From contig NZ_CP137642.1 of the NCBI RefSeq assembly GCF_033472595.1, positions 248,001-312,000 on the forward strand: a stretch of DNA of 64,000 nucleotides, written 5' to 3'. The notes below the pieces were generated by a model that saw only the letters and a list, made by a program, of their open reading frames with translations, did not search any database and had not been told where the DNA came from. Positions 37,150-45,882 of this stretch are shown here, in pieces. Made by a program: the position numbers and the translations under genes. Positions within the stretch are counted from its first letter, which is position 1. Every line of letters begins with the position of its first letter. Source of the stretch: Methanoculleus receptaculi. Lineage in GTDB: Archaea > Halobacteriota > Methanomicrobia > Methanomicrobiales > Methanoculleaceae.

Positions 37150-37715
37150 GGTCCCAGACCACTTTCGAGCGCGAACCCGCGCGCAGGGTTTTTGCAGCCG
37201 AATTCCGTGAGACGCGCTACCAGTTCAAGGATGGCGACGACGAGAAGAGCCCTACATACGTCATCTTCCCGACCGGTATCCGAAGTAATCGGGTGTTCAT
37301 CGTCGGAACGCTCACAGAGAAGCAAAGACAGGGCGACCAGAACGTCTTTTACCGCGGGAGGGTGGTCGATCCAACAGGCACTTTCTTCATCATGGCCGGG
37401 TCTTACCAGCCAGAAGCGATGCAGCAACTCGCCCGCATAGAACCTCCTGCTTTCGTCGCCGTCGTAGGTAAACCCAACCTCTTCACGACCCAGGACGGGA
37501 ACTGCCTGGTATCTGTCCGCACAGAGTCGATCACGGTAGTTGATCGTGAGACCCGCGACCTATGGGTGCTGGATACTGCAAGATCAACTCTGGACAGGCT
37601 TGATGCGTTCGGTACCACTGATGACTCCCGGAAAGCCATGGAGGAATACGGGACACAGGTCCCGCATATCTACCGAAAGATTGTCTACGACGCCCTCACC
37701 CAGGTGCAGATGTAA
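37146..37715 (+). CDS. RPA-associated protein (COG3390)
   Basis: 189-residue protein matching the archaeal RPA-associated family encoded next to rpa in methanogens and haloarchaea. One OB-like domain spans about residues 35-125 (SNRVFIVGTLTEK, YRGRVVDPTGTFFIMAG), followed by a helical tail. It probably joins the RPA complex. Start overlaps the rpa stop by ATGA. Confidence 0.87.
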   Translation: MRSQTTFEREPARRVFAAEFRETRYQFKDGDDEKSPTYVIFPTGIRSNRVFIVGTLTEKQRQGDQNVFYRGRVVDPTGTFFIMAGSYQPEAMQQLARIEPPAFVAVVGKPNLFTTQDGNCLVSVRTESITVVDRETRDLWVLDTARSTLDRLDAFGTTDDSRKAMEEYGTQVPHIYRKIVYDALTQVQM

Positions 37716-38079
37716 AAAGTCACGCTCTACCTCCGAAAACTCTTTTTTTAACCGCAACCGACTGTAATCCTGCTTGATCCGTTCTTCCCGGCATAACGCT
37801 GGTTCTGTATCCAGGTGACGGTGAGAATCCGTTGCCGGGAGCGCAGAGGATATGACTGCTCCCCCCACTGAAGCGGGGGCCTTCCGGATCTGTTCTTCGT
37901 AAATCTTCGGATCTGGAGGGATGGCGCAGATAAGGAGAGAACGTCCCATGGAAGGCCCGTGCCGGCAGCACCAGGGAAAGATACCGGATCTGTTATTCAT
38001 ATCATGAACCCCGATCCGTGACCTGGAACAACCGGCGCGATGTATTTCCAGGAGGAGACGGCAGGAACCTGGAGAGGTA
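37716..38079. other. 364-bp gap with a possible mobile-element scar
   Basis: No gene is supported. A seven-T run near 37743 follows the RPA-partner gene and may end its transcript. The middle contains a GC-rich hairpin described separately. Confidence 0.4.
37851..37884 (-). repeat. hairpin resembling the end of an IS605/TnpB-type element
   Basis: Read on the minus strand, GGAAG is followed by CCCCCGCTTCAGTGGGGG and AGCAGTCAT. This GAAG-stem-loop-AG-AGTCA layout resembles the conserved subterminal hairpin at the 3' end of IS200/IS605 tnpB genes, which is also the end of the guide RNA scaffold. No tnpB reading frame remains, so it would be a scar. The match is by eye and could be coincidental. 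Confidence 0.35.
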
Positions 38080-38730
38080 TTATGCCTGCTGCTCGTCTCC
38101 AGGCTCCTGCCTGGCGCCCTTCCACTCCCCTTTCAATTCGGGATAGTCCGCGAGAACCTTGCTGACCGTGCTCCTGCTCACGTCGAACATCCTGCAGATC
38201 TGGCTGATGCTTGTCCCGGCCTCTCGTAGAGTGATGAGGGCCTGTACCTGACCCTCGGTGAGCGCCTTTGGTCTACCGATGGGACGTCCGCGATCCTTCT
38301 TTGCTTTTTTTGAGGCTGCCGGAACGATTTTCCGGGCGTTCTCACGGTAGTGCTCCATATACTCGATGAAGTCGGCAATGGCCGCTCTCCTCTGCTCCGG
38401 ATCATTCGGGAACCCGAAGAAATCGTTATGCACGCAGTAGACGGTACACTGCTCATTCAAGGACTTCAGAGCGGCAAGCCCTGCGTCAGGATCCTTTGCA
38501 AGTCCTGCAAGATCGTATATGATGATGTCCCGGCAGTTGTTGGCAGCACAGTACTCAAGCATCCCGCTAAAACCCTTGCGCTTCTCCGGGGGGGTTGCAT
38601 ATGCACGGTGATCGTGGAAGATTTCAACAACGCGAAATCGATATTTGCAAAAGTCATCAAACTCCGCCTTTTGTGTTGCATAATCCTCCTTATTTCTTGT
38701 ATTCAAGTATGCAACTGCATCCTTTTTCAT
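38080..38730 (-). CDS. serine-recombinase-like protein lacking catalytic residues
   Basis: 216 residues with the resolvase fold order: N-terminal strand AVAYLNTRN, helix DYATQKAEFDDFCKY, strand VVEIFHD, RKGFSGMLEYC, DIIIYDLAGLAKD, and the long helix DFIEYMEHYRENARKI. A Hin-type HTH follows: GRPKALTEGQVQALITLREAGTSISQICRMFDVSRSTVSKVL. Compared with gamma-delta resolvase YARVST and DRLGRD, the nucleophilic serine and three arginines are replaced (Asn10, Arg12, Leu74, Leu77). It should bind DNA but not cut it, so a regulatory role is likely. Local AT-richness differs from its neighbours. The ATG at 38730 is set by the TATA box. Confidence 0.75.
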   Translation of the reverse strand: MKKDAVAYLNTRNKEDYATQKAEFDDFCKYRFRVVEIFHDHRAYATPPEKRKGFSGMLEYCAANNCRDIIIYDLAGLAKDPDAGLAALKSLNEQCTVYCVHNDFFGFPNDPEQRRAAIADFIEYMEHYRENARKIVPAASKKAKKDRGRPIGRPKALTEGQVQALITLREAGTSISQICRMFDVSRSTVSKVLADYPELKGEWKGARQEPGDEQQA

Positions 38731-38752
38731 CCGTTTATGATCCCGTCCAATC

Positions 38753-38762
38753 ATATATATTA
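38753..38762 (-). promoter_or_regulatory. TATA box of the recombinase-like gene
   Basis: Minus-strand TAATATATAT centred 27 bases before the ATG at 38730, giving a leaderless transcript. Confidence 0.55.
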
Positions 38763-38772
38763 TTTTTGAAAA

Positions 38773-38814
38773 CGCACAAAGTGCGCCTTTTTGCGGTACT
38801 GGCCGAAATACCGC
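38773..38814 (-). promoter_or_regulatory. two inverted repeats upstream of the recombinase-like promoter
   Basis: CGCAC-AAA-GTGCG occupies 38773-38785 and GCGGTA-N10-TACCGC occupies 38793-38814, directly upstream of the TATA box. Their place suggests operators, perhaps for the gene's own product. Confidence 0.4.
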
Positions 38815-39017
38815 GTATATTTCTATTCTCCAGCAACGATGTACAAAAACACAGCCCAAAAATAACTATTCGGAAAAAGAGGGAAACAGGGCGCAAAAAC
38901 CCGGACAACCATGGAAAGGGGGAACGCGCACAAATACCACCCTTCCACCCGAAATCAGCAGCCCTGCAACTATCCTGCAATTGCCAGGGGCAAACGCTGG
39001 TTGGCCCGACGCGTCTC

Positions 39018-39695
39018 TTATATCAGCGGTCTGCAGGACTCCCAGAGATCCAGAACCTCTCGCCCCTCAACAAAGACGAGTCCATGCTCTCGCGCATACT
39101 CCATCGCATCCTCTTTTGCGAGGGCAAACCCTGTCTCGTCATCCAGCATCTCGCAGATCGTCACCGCAGGGGTGATACCGGCCATGAGCGCAAGCGCGAT
39201 CGAGAGTTCGGTCTGACCATGCCGCTCGTCAAGCAGCCGGTCAGCGGCACGCAGCAGCGCCACGTGACCGGGAGTCCTGAAATGGGCGGCAAAGTCGTGC
39301 CCTCCGCCGTTGAGTGACCGTTTCACCTCTTCGGCTATGGCGGTGATCGTCAGCGCGCGGTCCCTGTCCGTGACGCCGGTATAGGTATCGCGATGGTTCA
39401 CCCAGAGGGAGAAAGACGAGTGGTTTCTTGTGTCATACGGGATCTCGCCGTCCTTCTCGACGAGACCGCAACCGCACAGGATCTCGTGCGCAAACGGCAG
39501 ACCAAGCCTCTTTGCGGCCTCACCATGCACCGCCGTGCAGATAAGTCCACCGCCGTCCTTGCGCATCTGCCGTATATGGGCGGGCGTGACCGCGTCTGAA
39601 CGTATAGCAAGATCGGTCTCGCGCTCCCGATCATCAAAGTCGTATAACAGGACGAACTCACCCCGTGCAAGGGCATCTATGGCTGCATCAATCAT
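39018..39695 (-). CDS. ribB: 3,4-dihydroxy-2-butanone 4-phosphate synthase
   Basis: Makes the four-carbon unit of riboflavin from ribulose 5-phosphate. The 225 residues contain the family's acidic loop (YDFDDRERETDLAI near residue 18-31), GGGLICTAV, NHRDTYTGVTDRDRALTI and FRTPGHVALLRAA with the catalytic histidine, then HGQTELSIAL. It is the stand-alone RibB form with no GTP cyclohydrolase II fusion, as usual in archaea. The start overlaps the ribK stop by eight bases, so the two are coupled. Confidence 0.92.
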   Translation of the reverse strand: MIDAAIDALARGEFVLLYDFDDRERETDLAIRSDAVTPAHIRQMRKDGGGLICTAVHGEAAKRLGLPFAHEILCGCGLVEKDGEIPYDTRNHSSFSLWVNHRDTYTGVTDRDRALTITAIAEEVKRSLNGGGHDFAAHFRTPGHVALLRAADRLLDERHGQTELSIALALMAGITPAVTICEMLDDETGFALAKEDAMEYAREHGLVFVEGREVLDLWESCRPLI

Positions 39696-40356
39696 GTGTA
39701 ATCTCCACCTCGATCTTATCGTTATCGTTCAGGTTCAGGGCTTTGCGAAGTTCGCAACCGGCGATGATCTCGATGATATCCTCGGGATAATGCGTGCGGG
39801 AGGGGACAACTATCGCGCACTTCTGCCCCTGAATGCGGCATGGGAGCACCCTTGCTCCGCCAAAAGTCCGGTCATCTGCAGTAAACCCCGGTATCTCGAT
39901 CCACCCCGCATTCTCGACGTGCTTGCGGACCTGAATTGATGGGGGATCGAGCCTGACGTTCAGCGTTCCGGGGAATGGTTCGAACCCGAGGGACGCGCTG
40001 AACTGCTCTCTATAGTATGGCAGGCTCATGTAGTAGCGTCCTTCACCGAGGCCGCTGATCACCGTCCCGGTCAGGGTGTACTGCCGGCGTTCCTGATTGA
40101 AGATCCTGACATAATCCGCATACTCCCGTCTCAGCACCTGCTCGCCCCGGGGAGTGAGGGCAACATACTGGCCGTCGGGTCTCATCGACCGGGCGATCAA
40201 CCGCTCCCGCTCAAGAGCGATCAGTCTCCTTGAGGCTGTCTGGGGGCTGATCCCTAGTTCGTTCCCGAGCGACTGCGAAGAGAGCCAGATCGGCCCCTGG
40301 CACCCCCCAAGCAGGGCAATCGTCTTTAAAGACTGCAGGTCTTCAGGTTCAACCAT
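39688..40356 (-). CDS. ribK: CTP-dependent riboflavin kinase with N-terminal HTH (RbkR-type)
   Basis: About 222 residues. The C-terminal half is the archaeal riboflavin kinase that uses CTP to make FMN (TGTVISGLGEGRYYMSLPYY, FEPFPGTLNVRLD, GGARVLPCRIQGQKCAIVVP). The N-terminal 90 residues are a winged helix (LSSQSLGNELGISPQTASRRLIALERERLIAR). Fused proteins of this kind are known as RbkR, a kinase that also represses riboflavin genes. Starts at 40413 or 40377 are possible, but a TATA box 26 bases before the ATG at 40356 favours that one. It probably controls its own operon with ribB. Confidence 0.87.
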   Translation of the reverse strand: MVEPEDLQSLKTIALLGGCQGPIWLSSQSLGNELGISPQTASRRLIALERERLIARSMRPDGQYVALTPRGEQVLRREYADYVRIFNQERRQYTLTGTVISGLGEGRYYMSLPYYREQFSASLGFEPFPGTLNVRLDPPSIQVRKHVENAGWIEIPGFTADDRTFGGARVLPCRIQGQKCAIVVPSRTHYPEDIIEIIAGCELRKALNLNDNDKIEVEITHD

Positions 40357-40377
40357 TATACCATACTTGAGATGCAT

Positions 40378-40386
40378 ACTATTTAC
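40378..40386 (-). promoter_or_regulatory. TATA box of the ribK-ribB operon
   Basis: Minus-strand GTAAATAGT is centred 26 bases before the ATG at 40356, so the mRNA is likely leaderless and the longer upstream readings are not translated. Confidence 0.5.
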
Positions 40387-40411
40387 GGGTTGTGGAATCA
40401 CCCGCGGATCC

Positions 40412-40431
40412 ACTTCGTGAAATGTCGAAGT
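40412..40431. promoter_or_regulatory. inverted repeat between ribK and the divergent regulator, possible operator
   Basis: ACTTCG and CGAAGT form a perfect 6+6 repeat with an 8-base spacer between the two divergent TATA boxes. It is a candidate site for the HTH of the ribK product or for the divergent regulator. Confidence 0.4.
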
Positions 40432-40440
40432 CCTCTACGC

Positions 40441-40452
40441 TAATTATTTAAG
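40441..40452 (+). promoter_or_regulatory. TATA box of the regulator that heads the isoprenoid genes
   Basis: TAATTATTTAAG is centred 28 bases before the ATG at 40475, matching leaderless initiation. Confidence 0.55.
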
Positions 40453-40474
40453 TTGCCGTGGTGACATTACCTGC

Positions 40475-41185
40475 ATGAAATCCGGGGTGCGGCATCAACT
40501 TGCTGAGAAGATGGCAGGAGAGATCACGCTCTCGGACTCACCGGGACTGGCCCTCAAGAAGTGGCGGCAGAGTTTCAACATCCCGCAGGGAGTTCTCGCC
40601 GAGCGGCTTGAGGTCTCTCCCTCAGTTATCAGTGATTACGAAAGTGGACGGCGAAAGAGCCCGGGAACCGCCATCGTTGGAAAGATCGTTGATGCGATCC
40701 TATCGATCGACGAGGAGAACGGCGGCCGATACATCAACAAATTTGCAAAAATCCTGTACAACGAGTTTGACGAAGACGTCATCTACGACATCCACGACTA
40801 CGCGTCGCCGGTGCGTCTCACCGAGTTTGCAGAGGCCATCGATGCTGTCCCGCTCTGTGGCACTCTGGATCAGACCATCTATGGGTATACGGTGATCAAC
40901 AGCCTCAATGCGATCCTGCAACTCTCTTCAAGTGAGTTCAACCGCATATACGGCTGGAGCACAGAACGTGCTCTCATCTTCACCGAGGTCTCGACCGGAA
41001 AATCCCCCATGGTGGCGATCAGGGTCACGCCGTTCAAGCCGCGCTGTGTTGTGCTGCAGGGCATCGGACCCGAACTGGTGCACCCTCTGATCCCGAAACT
41101 GGCGGAACGCGACCGTATCAGTGTGCTCTGCACAAAGATGGACGTCGAGACGATCATCAGTTCACTACGAGGGAAGTTATGGTAG
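40475..41185 (+). CDS. XRE-type archaeal regulator (COG1709-like)
   Basis: 236 residues with a Cro/C1-type HTH near residues 25-60 ([39 protein letters not shown]) followed by about 160 residues of an archaeal-specific domain that could sense a ligand ([22 protein letters not shown]). It resembles COG1709 regulators. It overlaps the HMG-CoA synthase gene by seven bases, so it is first in that operon and probably controls it. The ligand is unknown. Confidence 0.85.
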   Translation: MKSGVRHQLAEKMAGEITLSDSPGLALKKWRQSFNIPQGVLAERLEVSPSVISDYESGRRKSPGTAIVGKIVDAILSIDEENGGRYINKFAKILYNEFDEDVIYDIHDYASPVRLTEFAEAIDAVPLCGTLDQTIYGYTVINSLNAILQLSSSEFNRIYGWSTERALIFTEVSTGKSPMVAIRVTPFKPRCVVLQGIGPELVHPLIPKLAERDRISVLCTKMDVETIISSLRGKLW

Positions 41186-42234
41186 GAATCTACTCCTACG
41201 GCGTCTACATCCCGCGATACCGGATAAAAGTCCCGGAGATCGCGCGGGTCTGGGGCGCCAGCGCGGATGATATCACGCGAGGTCTCGGAGTCTATGAAAA
41301 GTCCGTCCCCGATCTGGACGAGGATACAGCAACCATCGCCGTGGAGGCGGCGCGCGCCGCTCTCCGGCGCAGAGATGAGATCGACCCAGAAGATATCGGG
41401 GCAATCTACGTGGGAAGCGAGTCCCACCCCTACGCCGTCAAACCCACCGCCTGCACCGTCGGCGAGGCCATAGAGGCGACACCCAACATGACCGCCGCCG
41501 ACTACGAGTTCGCGTGCAAGGCCGGTACAGCCGGTATCCAGACCTGCATGGGTCTTGTGAAGAGCGGTATGATCCAGTTAGGGATTGCCATAGGCGCGGA
41601 CGTGGCGCAGGGTGCCCCCGGCGACGCGCTCGAGTACACGGCGGCGGCGGGTGGGGCCGCGTTTGTCATCGGCGGGGAGGACGTCATCGCCGATATCAAC
41701 CGGACGTGCTCGTTTACCACCGACACACCCGATTTCTGGCGGCGTGAGGGGCAGAACTACCCGCGCCATGGCGGCCGGTTCACCGGCGATCCGGGTTATT
41801 TCAAGCACGTCCAGGGCGCTGCCATGCTGATGTTTGAGATGGCTGGCACAACCCCGAAGGATTATGACTACGCCGTATTCCACCAGCCCAACGCCAAGTT
41901 CCCGCAACGGGTGGCAAAGATGCTCGGGTTCAGGGAGGAGCAGATCGAGCCCGGTCTTGTCGTCCCGAGGCTCGGCAACACCTACTCCGGGGCATCGATG
42001 ATCGGGCTTGCCGCCACACTCGACGTAGCGAAGCCCGGTGAGAGGATCTTCGTCACGTCGTTTGGCTCAGGGGCCGGAAGTGACGCATTCGATATCACGG
42101 TCACCGATCTCATTGAGTCAGAGGTGTTCGACCGCACGGCGGCGCCGAGCGTGAAGCGACTGCTTGAAAATCCGGTATACCTCGATTATGCGCTGTATGC
42201 CAAGCACAAGGGAAAGATTGTGATGCAGAGATGA
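41179..42234 (+). CDS. hydroxymethylglutaryl-CoA synthase
   Basis: Condenses acetyl-CoA with acetoacetyl-CoA to HMG-CoA, the entry to archaeal lipid synthesis. The 351 residues match the archaeal type: [15 protein letters not shown] at the start, catalytic Cys113 in [10 protein letters not shown], and the catalytic histidine in [14 protein letters not shown]. Followed by thiolase and DUF35 genes; in methanogens these three proteins form one complex that drives the unfavourable thiolase step. Confidence 0.93.
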   Translation: MVGIYSYGVYIPRYRIKVPEIARVWGASADDITRGLGVYEKSVPDLDEDTATIAVEAARAALRRRDEIDPEDIGAIYVGSESHPYAVKPTACTVGEAIEATPNMTAADYEFACKAGTAGIQTCMGLVKSGMIQLGIAIGADVAQGAPGDALEYTAAAGGAAFVIGGEDVIADINRTCSFTTDTPDFWRREGQNYPRHGGRFTGDPGYFKHVQGAAMLMFEMAGTTPKDYDYAVFHQPNAKFPQRVAKMLGFREEQIEPGLVVPRLGNTYSGASMIGLAATLDVAKPGERIFVTSFGSGAGSDAFDITVTDLIESEVFDRTAAPSVKRLLENPVYLDYALYAKHKGKIVMQR

Positions 42235-43391
42235 GAGACGTAGCAGTAGTCGGAATCGGGTGCACAGAATTCGGGGAGCACTGGGGCGCATCGTTTCGCG
42301 ACCTCTTCGTCACTGCGGGGGTGATGGCCCTCCAGGACGCCGGGGTTGCCGGCGATGAACTTGACGCCCTCTACGTGGGGAACATGAGCGCCGGCCGATT
42401 CGTTGAACAGGAGCACATCGGAGCCCTGATCGCGGATTACGCGGGACTTGCAAGCAACCACATCCCCTCCACAAGGGTGGAGGCGGCCTGCGCTTCTGGT
42501 GGGCTTGCATTCCGGCAGGCGGTGATAGCGGTCGCAAGCGGCATGGAGGATATCGTGGTCGCAGCAGGCGTCGAGAAGATGACGGACGTCGGGACTGGAG
42601 CGAGCGTGGACATGCTTGCGAGCGCCGCTGACCGCGAGTGGGAGGGATTCGCCGGGGCGACATTCCCCGGACTATACGCGATGATTGCAAACGACTACAT
42701 GCATCGTTACCCCCTCACCCGTGAACAACTCGCACAGGTCGCGGTGAAGAATCACGAGAACGGCGCACGGAACCCGATCGCCCAGTTCAAGAACAGGATC
42801 ACAATCGATACCGTTCTTAACTCATCGCTGGTCGCCGACCCGCTGCGGCTCTTCGACTGCTCGCCGATCACCGACGGTGCAGCGGCGGTCGTGGTGGTGC
42901 CGCTTGAGCGCGCCAGGGAGTATACCGACTCACCGGTGCGCGTTCTCGCGAGCGCCCAGGCAAGCGATACCATCGCGCTCCATGACCGGCGCGACATCTC
43001 CACCCTGGACGCGACCGTTGTGGCAGGGAAACGGGCTTTCGACCAGGCCGGGCTCGAGCATAAGGATATCGACCTGCTTGAGGTCCATGACTGCTTCACG
43101 ATCGCAGAGATATGTGCGATAGAGGACCTGGGGTTCTGCAAAAAGGGTGAGGCCGGGAGACTCACCTGGGAGGGTGTGACCGCAATTGGCGGTGACCTGC
43201 CGGTGAACACAAGCGGTGGCCTGAAAGCCTGCGGCCATCCGGTCGGCGCGACCGGCATCAAGCAGGTCTGCGAGATCGTCACGCAACTCCGCGGTGAGGC
43301 CGGAAGTCGGCAGGTGGACGCTGAGATCGGTATGGCGCACAACGTGGGCGGAACAGGTGCAACAGTGGTGGTGCACATCCTGGGGGTATGA
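42231..43391 (+). CDS. acetoacetyl-CoA thiolase (archaeal complex type)
   Basis: 386-residue thiolase-fold enzyme that joins two acetyl-CoA. The nucleophile is Cys87 ([12 protein letters not shown]); the C-terminal active-site loops are VHDCFTIAE and [16 protein letters not shown]. It lacks the second cysteine found in bacterial acetyl-CoA acetyltransferases, as in the archaeal complex with HMG-CoA synthase. It overlaps the synthase gene by four bases. Confidence 0.91.
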   Translation: MRDVAVVGIGCTEFGEHWGASFRDLFVTAGVMALQDAGVAGDELDALYVGNMSAGRFVEQEHIGALIADYAGLASNHIPSTRVEAACASGGLAFRQAVIAVASGMEDIVVAAGVEKMTDVGTGASVDMLASAADREWEGFAGATFPGLYAMIANDYMHRYPLTREQLAQVAVKNHENGARNPIAQFKNRITIDTVLNSSLVADPLRLFDCSPITDGAAAVVVVPLERAREYTDSPVRVLASAQASDTIALHDRRDISTLDATVVAGKRAFDQAGLEHKDIDLLEVHDCFTIAEICAIEDLGFCKKGEAGRLTWEGVTAIGGDLPVNTSGGLKACGHPVGATGIKQVCEIVTQLRGEAGSRQVDAEIGMAHNVGGTGATVVVHILGV

Positions 43392-43395
43392 AAAG

Positions 43396-43806
43396 ATGTC
43401 AGTATCACGATTCTGGAGAAAGATCCCACAACGCTACAACCTCATAGGGACGCAGTGCACGACCTGCGGCCGCTACTTCTTCCCGCCGCGAACACTATGC
43501 CCCGACTGCCGGCGAAGCGGCAGGATCGTAAACCATAAGTTCAGCGGCGAGGGGACGGTCGTCACCTACACGGTGATCCGGTCGGCAAGCGACCAGTTTG
43601 AGTACGCCACCCCCTACGTCCTCGCGATCATAAAACTCGACGAAGGGCCGCGACTCACCGCCCAGGTGGTCTGCCCCCCCGAGGAGGCACGGATAGGGAT
43701 GCGGGTGAGGGGTGTCTTCCGCCGGGTGGCAGCGGACGGGGAGAGTGGCGTCATCCACTATGGAACAAAGTTCGTGCCGGTGGAGGGAGAAGACATACTC
43801 CTCTGA
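43396..43806 (+). CDS. DUF35 OB-fold zinc protein of the thiolase-HMGCS complex
   Basis: 136-residue scaffold protein with a rubredoxin-like zinc ribbon (CTTCGRYFFPPRTLCPDC near residues 21-38) and an OB-fold (GEGTVVTYTVIRSA, YVLAIIKLDEGPRLTAQVV). In a methanogen it has been shown to bridge the thiolase and HMG-CoA synthase and pass the intermediate; this copy sits right after both. The start is set at 43396, four bases behind the thiolase stop. Confidence 0.88.
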   Translation: MSVSRFWRKIPQRYNLIGTQCTTCGRYFFPPRTLCPDCRRSGRIVNHKFSGEGTVVTYTVIRSASDQFEYATPYVLAIIKLDEGPRLTAQVVCPPEEARIGMRVRGVFRRVAADGESGVIHYGTKFVPVEGEDILL

Positions 43807-44104
43807 AGTAGGCGAACTGCCCCGCGCCTGAAAACCAGGGACATCCCGCTCCGCTACCCCTTCACCCCCGCAAGTTAATATGATACCGGGGTTATATATC
43901 CTCGCAGGAGAGAGAGGGCAGCGCCGCTTTCAGCCCCGGAGGTCACGAACCTGGAAACCGGCCGGGAGATCCGTCTCCGCCAACCTCTCGACCCCCCATA
44001 ACTTCCCCTGACCCCGGTTAAATCCGGCAGAGTAGAGACCTACAGGAGGCGAACAAGGGCAGACTCCACGGCGATCCCGACCGGGGTCTCCCTGCCCAGT
44101 CTGG
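43807..44104. other. gap with a promoter for the HD hydrolase gene
   Basis: No gene is visible in these 298 bases. GTTATATAT at 43891-43899 is a good TATA box and would make a leader of about 185 bases before the ATG at 44105, rather long for this genome. No known RNA motif is recognised in that leader. Confidence 0.4.
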
Positions 44105-45313
44105 ATGAAGATCATAAAGGATCCGGTGCACGGCTACATCGAGGCAGACACCCTGGCGCTCCAACTTATAGATACCGAACTCCTCCAGAGGCTCCGCCAC
44201 GTAAGCCAGTTAGGGTTTGCAAACCTGGTATACCCCGGCGCTAACCATACCCGGTTTGAACACTCTCTCGGGACGATGCACCTTGCCGGGCTGATGGCAG
44301 GCAGGCTCGGGCTTGATGAAGAAGAGACCCGGCTTATAACCACGGCCGCCCTGCTCCACGACACCGGTCACGGCCCATTCTCCCATGCCACCGAACCTGT
44401 GATGGAAGAGTACACAGGCCGAAGCCATCACGAGATCGATCACCTCCTCCGGGATGGAACGGTTGCAGAGATACTGGAAGGCGCGGGGCTCGACCCCGCG
44501 GAGGTCTGTGCCATTGTCGCCGGGAAACACCATCTTGCAAGCATCATCCACGGCAGCCTCGATGTCGACCGGATGGACTACCTGATGCGGGACGCCCATT
44601 ATACCGGCGTGCCCTACGGGACGGTCGACGCCCAGCGGTTGATCCGGTGCACCATCCTATCCGAAACAGGGGTGGCACTGAACGAGGGCGGGATCAACAC
44701 CGCCGAGTCGCTCCTGATCGCCCGGACGCTCATGCGCCCGGCGGTCTACTTCCATCACGTCAGCCGTATTGCGACAAGCATGTTCGTCCACGCCCTCCGG
44801 GAAGAGTTGCAGAATGTCCCGGCAACGGACGCAGGAGAACTGATGCGGATGGACGATGCCGCCTGCATGGAACGGTTGAAACATTCACCCCACGCCATCA
44901 GCCGCGACCTTGCCCGCCGGATCTACAACCGCGACCTCTACAAGCGTGCGCTTTATATAGGCGATGACCGGGTAAATGCCGTGGCCCTCCGCCAGGAAGC
45001 AGATCCAGCGCGGGAGCGCGAGATCGCCCGTGCCATCGCCGAGACCGCAGGGGTGGGGCAGGACGACGTCCTGGTGGACATCCCCCCCATCCCCAGGGCA
45101 CTCTCGATGGAGATCAGGGTAAGAAACACCCATGCGATGGTGGATATCGAGGAGGTCTCGCCAATCATCAACACCCTGAACGATACCCGGCGACATCAAT
45201 GGCGCCTCGGCGTCTATACCCCCGCAGTGCACCGCCAGGTGGTGGAGCAGGCGGCAATGGAAGTCCTCCGGGTGAAGCGAGCGACAAAACAGGATAAACT
45301 TGTAGTTACATAA
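44105..45313 (+). CDS. HD-domain phosphohydrolase (dNTPase-like)
   Basis: 402-residue soluble HD-superfamily protein. Metal ligands are visible in TRFEHSLGTMHLAG, LLHDTGHGPFSHATE (the HD pair near residues 82-83) and SLDVDRMDYLMRDAHYTG. Starts with KIIKDPVHGYIEAD, typical of the SAMHD1/dGTPase-like branch of archaea and bacteria. Likely cleaves nucleoside triphosphates or another phosphate ester; substrate not known. A 14-base gap separates it from ubiX, so it may be the first gene of that unit. Confidence 0.87.
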   Translation: MKIIKDPVHGYIEADTLALQLIDTELLQRLRHVSQLGFANLVYPGANHTRFEHSLGTMHLAGLMAGRLGLDEEETRLITTAALLHDTGHGPFSHATEPVMEEYTGRSHHEIDHLLRDGTVAEILEGAGLDPAEVCAIVAGKHHLASIIHGSLDVDRMDYLMRDAHYTGVPYGTVDAQRLIRCTILSETGVALNEGGINTAESLLIARTLMRPAVYFHHVSRIATSMFVHALREELQNVPATDAGELMRMDDAACMERLKHSPHAISRDLARRIYNRDLYKRALYIGDDRVNAVALRQEADPAREREIARAIAETAGVGQDDVLVDIPPIPRALSMEIRVRNTHAMVDIEEVSPIINTLNDTRRHQWRLGVYTPAVHRQVVEQAAMEVLRVKRATKQDKLVVT

Positions 45314-45327
45314 CGGATGTAGAGGAC

Positions 45328-45882
45328 ATGAAGAGGGAGTTTGTCGTCGGGGTGACAGGGGCAAGCGGGGTTATCTACGCCCGTCGCCTGCTCGAGGTGC
45401 TCTGTGAGCGCGCCAGGGTGCATATCGTCATCTCCGATACCGCCCGGCAGATCGCCGGGATCGAGGGTGTTGACCTCACGGGGTTTGACGCTGTTTATGC
45501 TGACAACAGCAATCTCGCGGCCGATATTGCAAGCGGGTCGTTCTGTTGCGACGGGATGGCGATCGTGCCCTGCAGCATGAAGACTCTTGCAGCGGTCAGC
45601 AACGGGTTTGCTGACAACCTGATCACACGGGCGGCGGACGTCTGTCTTAAGGAGAGGCGACCACTGCTGCTGCTGCTCCGGGAGATGCCGCTATCCCGGA
45701 TCCACCTGAAGAACATGCTTGCCGCCGACGAGACCGGGGCGACCGTGATGGTCGCAAGCCCTCCCTTCTACCACCACCCCCAGACCATCGACGACCTTGT
45801 CGATATGGTGGTGGCCCGGGTGCTCGATCACCTGGGGGTCAGGCATGACCTTGGAACCCGATGGAGCGGATACGATGCGTGA
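45328..45882 (+). CDS. ubiX: UbiX-type flavin prenyltransferase
   Basis: Makes prenylated FMN, the cofactor of UbiD-type decarboxylases. The 184 residues carry VVGVTGASGVIYARRLLEVL at the N-terminus, VPCSMKTLAAVSNGFADNLITRAADVCLKERRPLLLLLREMPLS in the middle and the MVASPPFYHHPQTIDDLVD C-terminal motif. It overlaps the following ubiD-like gene by eight bases, as expected for cofactor maker and user. Confidence 0.92.
   Translation: MKREFVVGVTGASGVIYARRLLEVLCERARVHIVISDTARQIAGIEGVDLTGFDAVYADNSNLAADIASGSFCCDGMAIVPCSMKTLAAVSNGFADNLITRAADVCLKERRPLLLLLREMPLSRIHLKNMLAADETGATVMVASPPFYHHPQTIDDLVDMVVARVLDHLGVRHDLGTRWSGYDA

Noticed and set aside
37815-37875. Cobalamin-riboswitch-like string GGTGAGAATCC followed by GC-rich sequence on the plus strand
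   Set aside because: The rest of the cobalamin core (the CCGCxACTGT part and upstream pairing) is not recognisable, and no plus-strand gene lies downstream.
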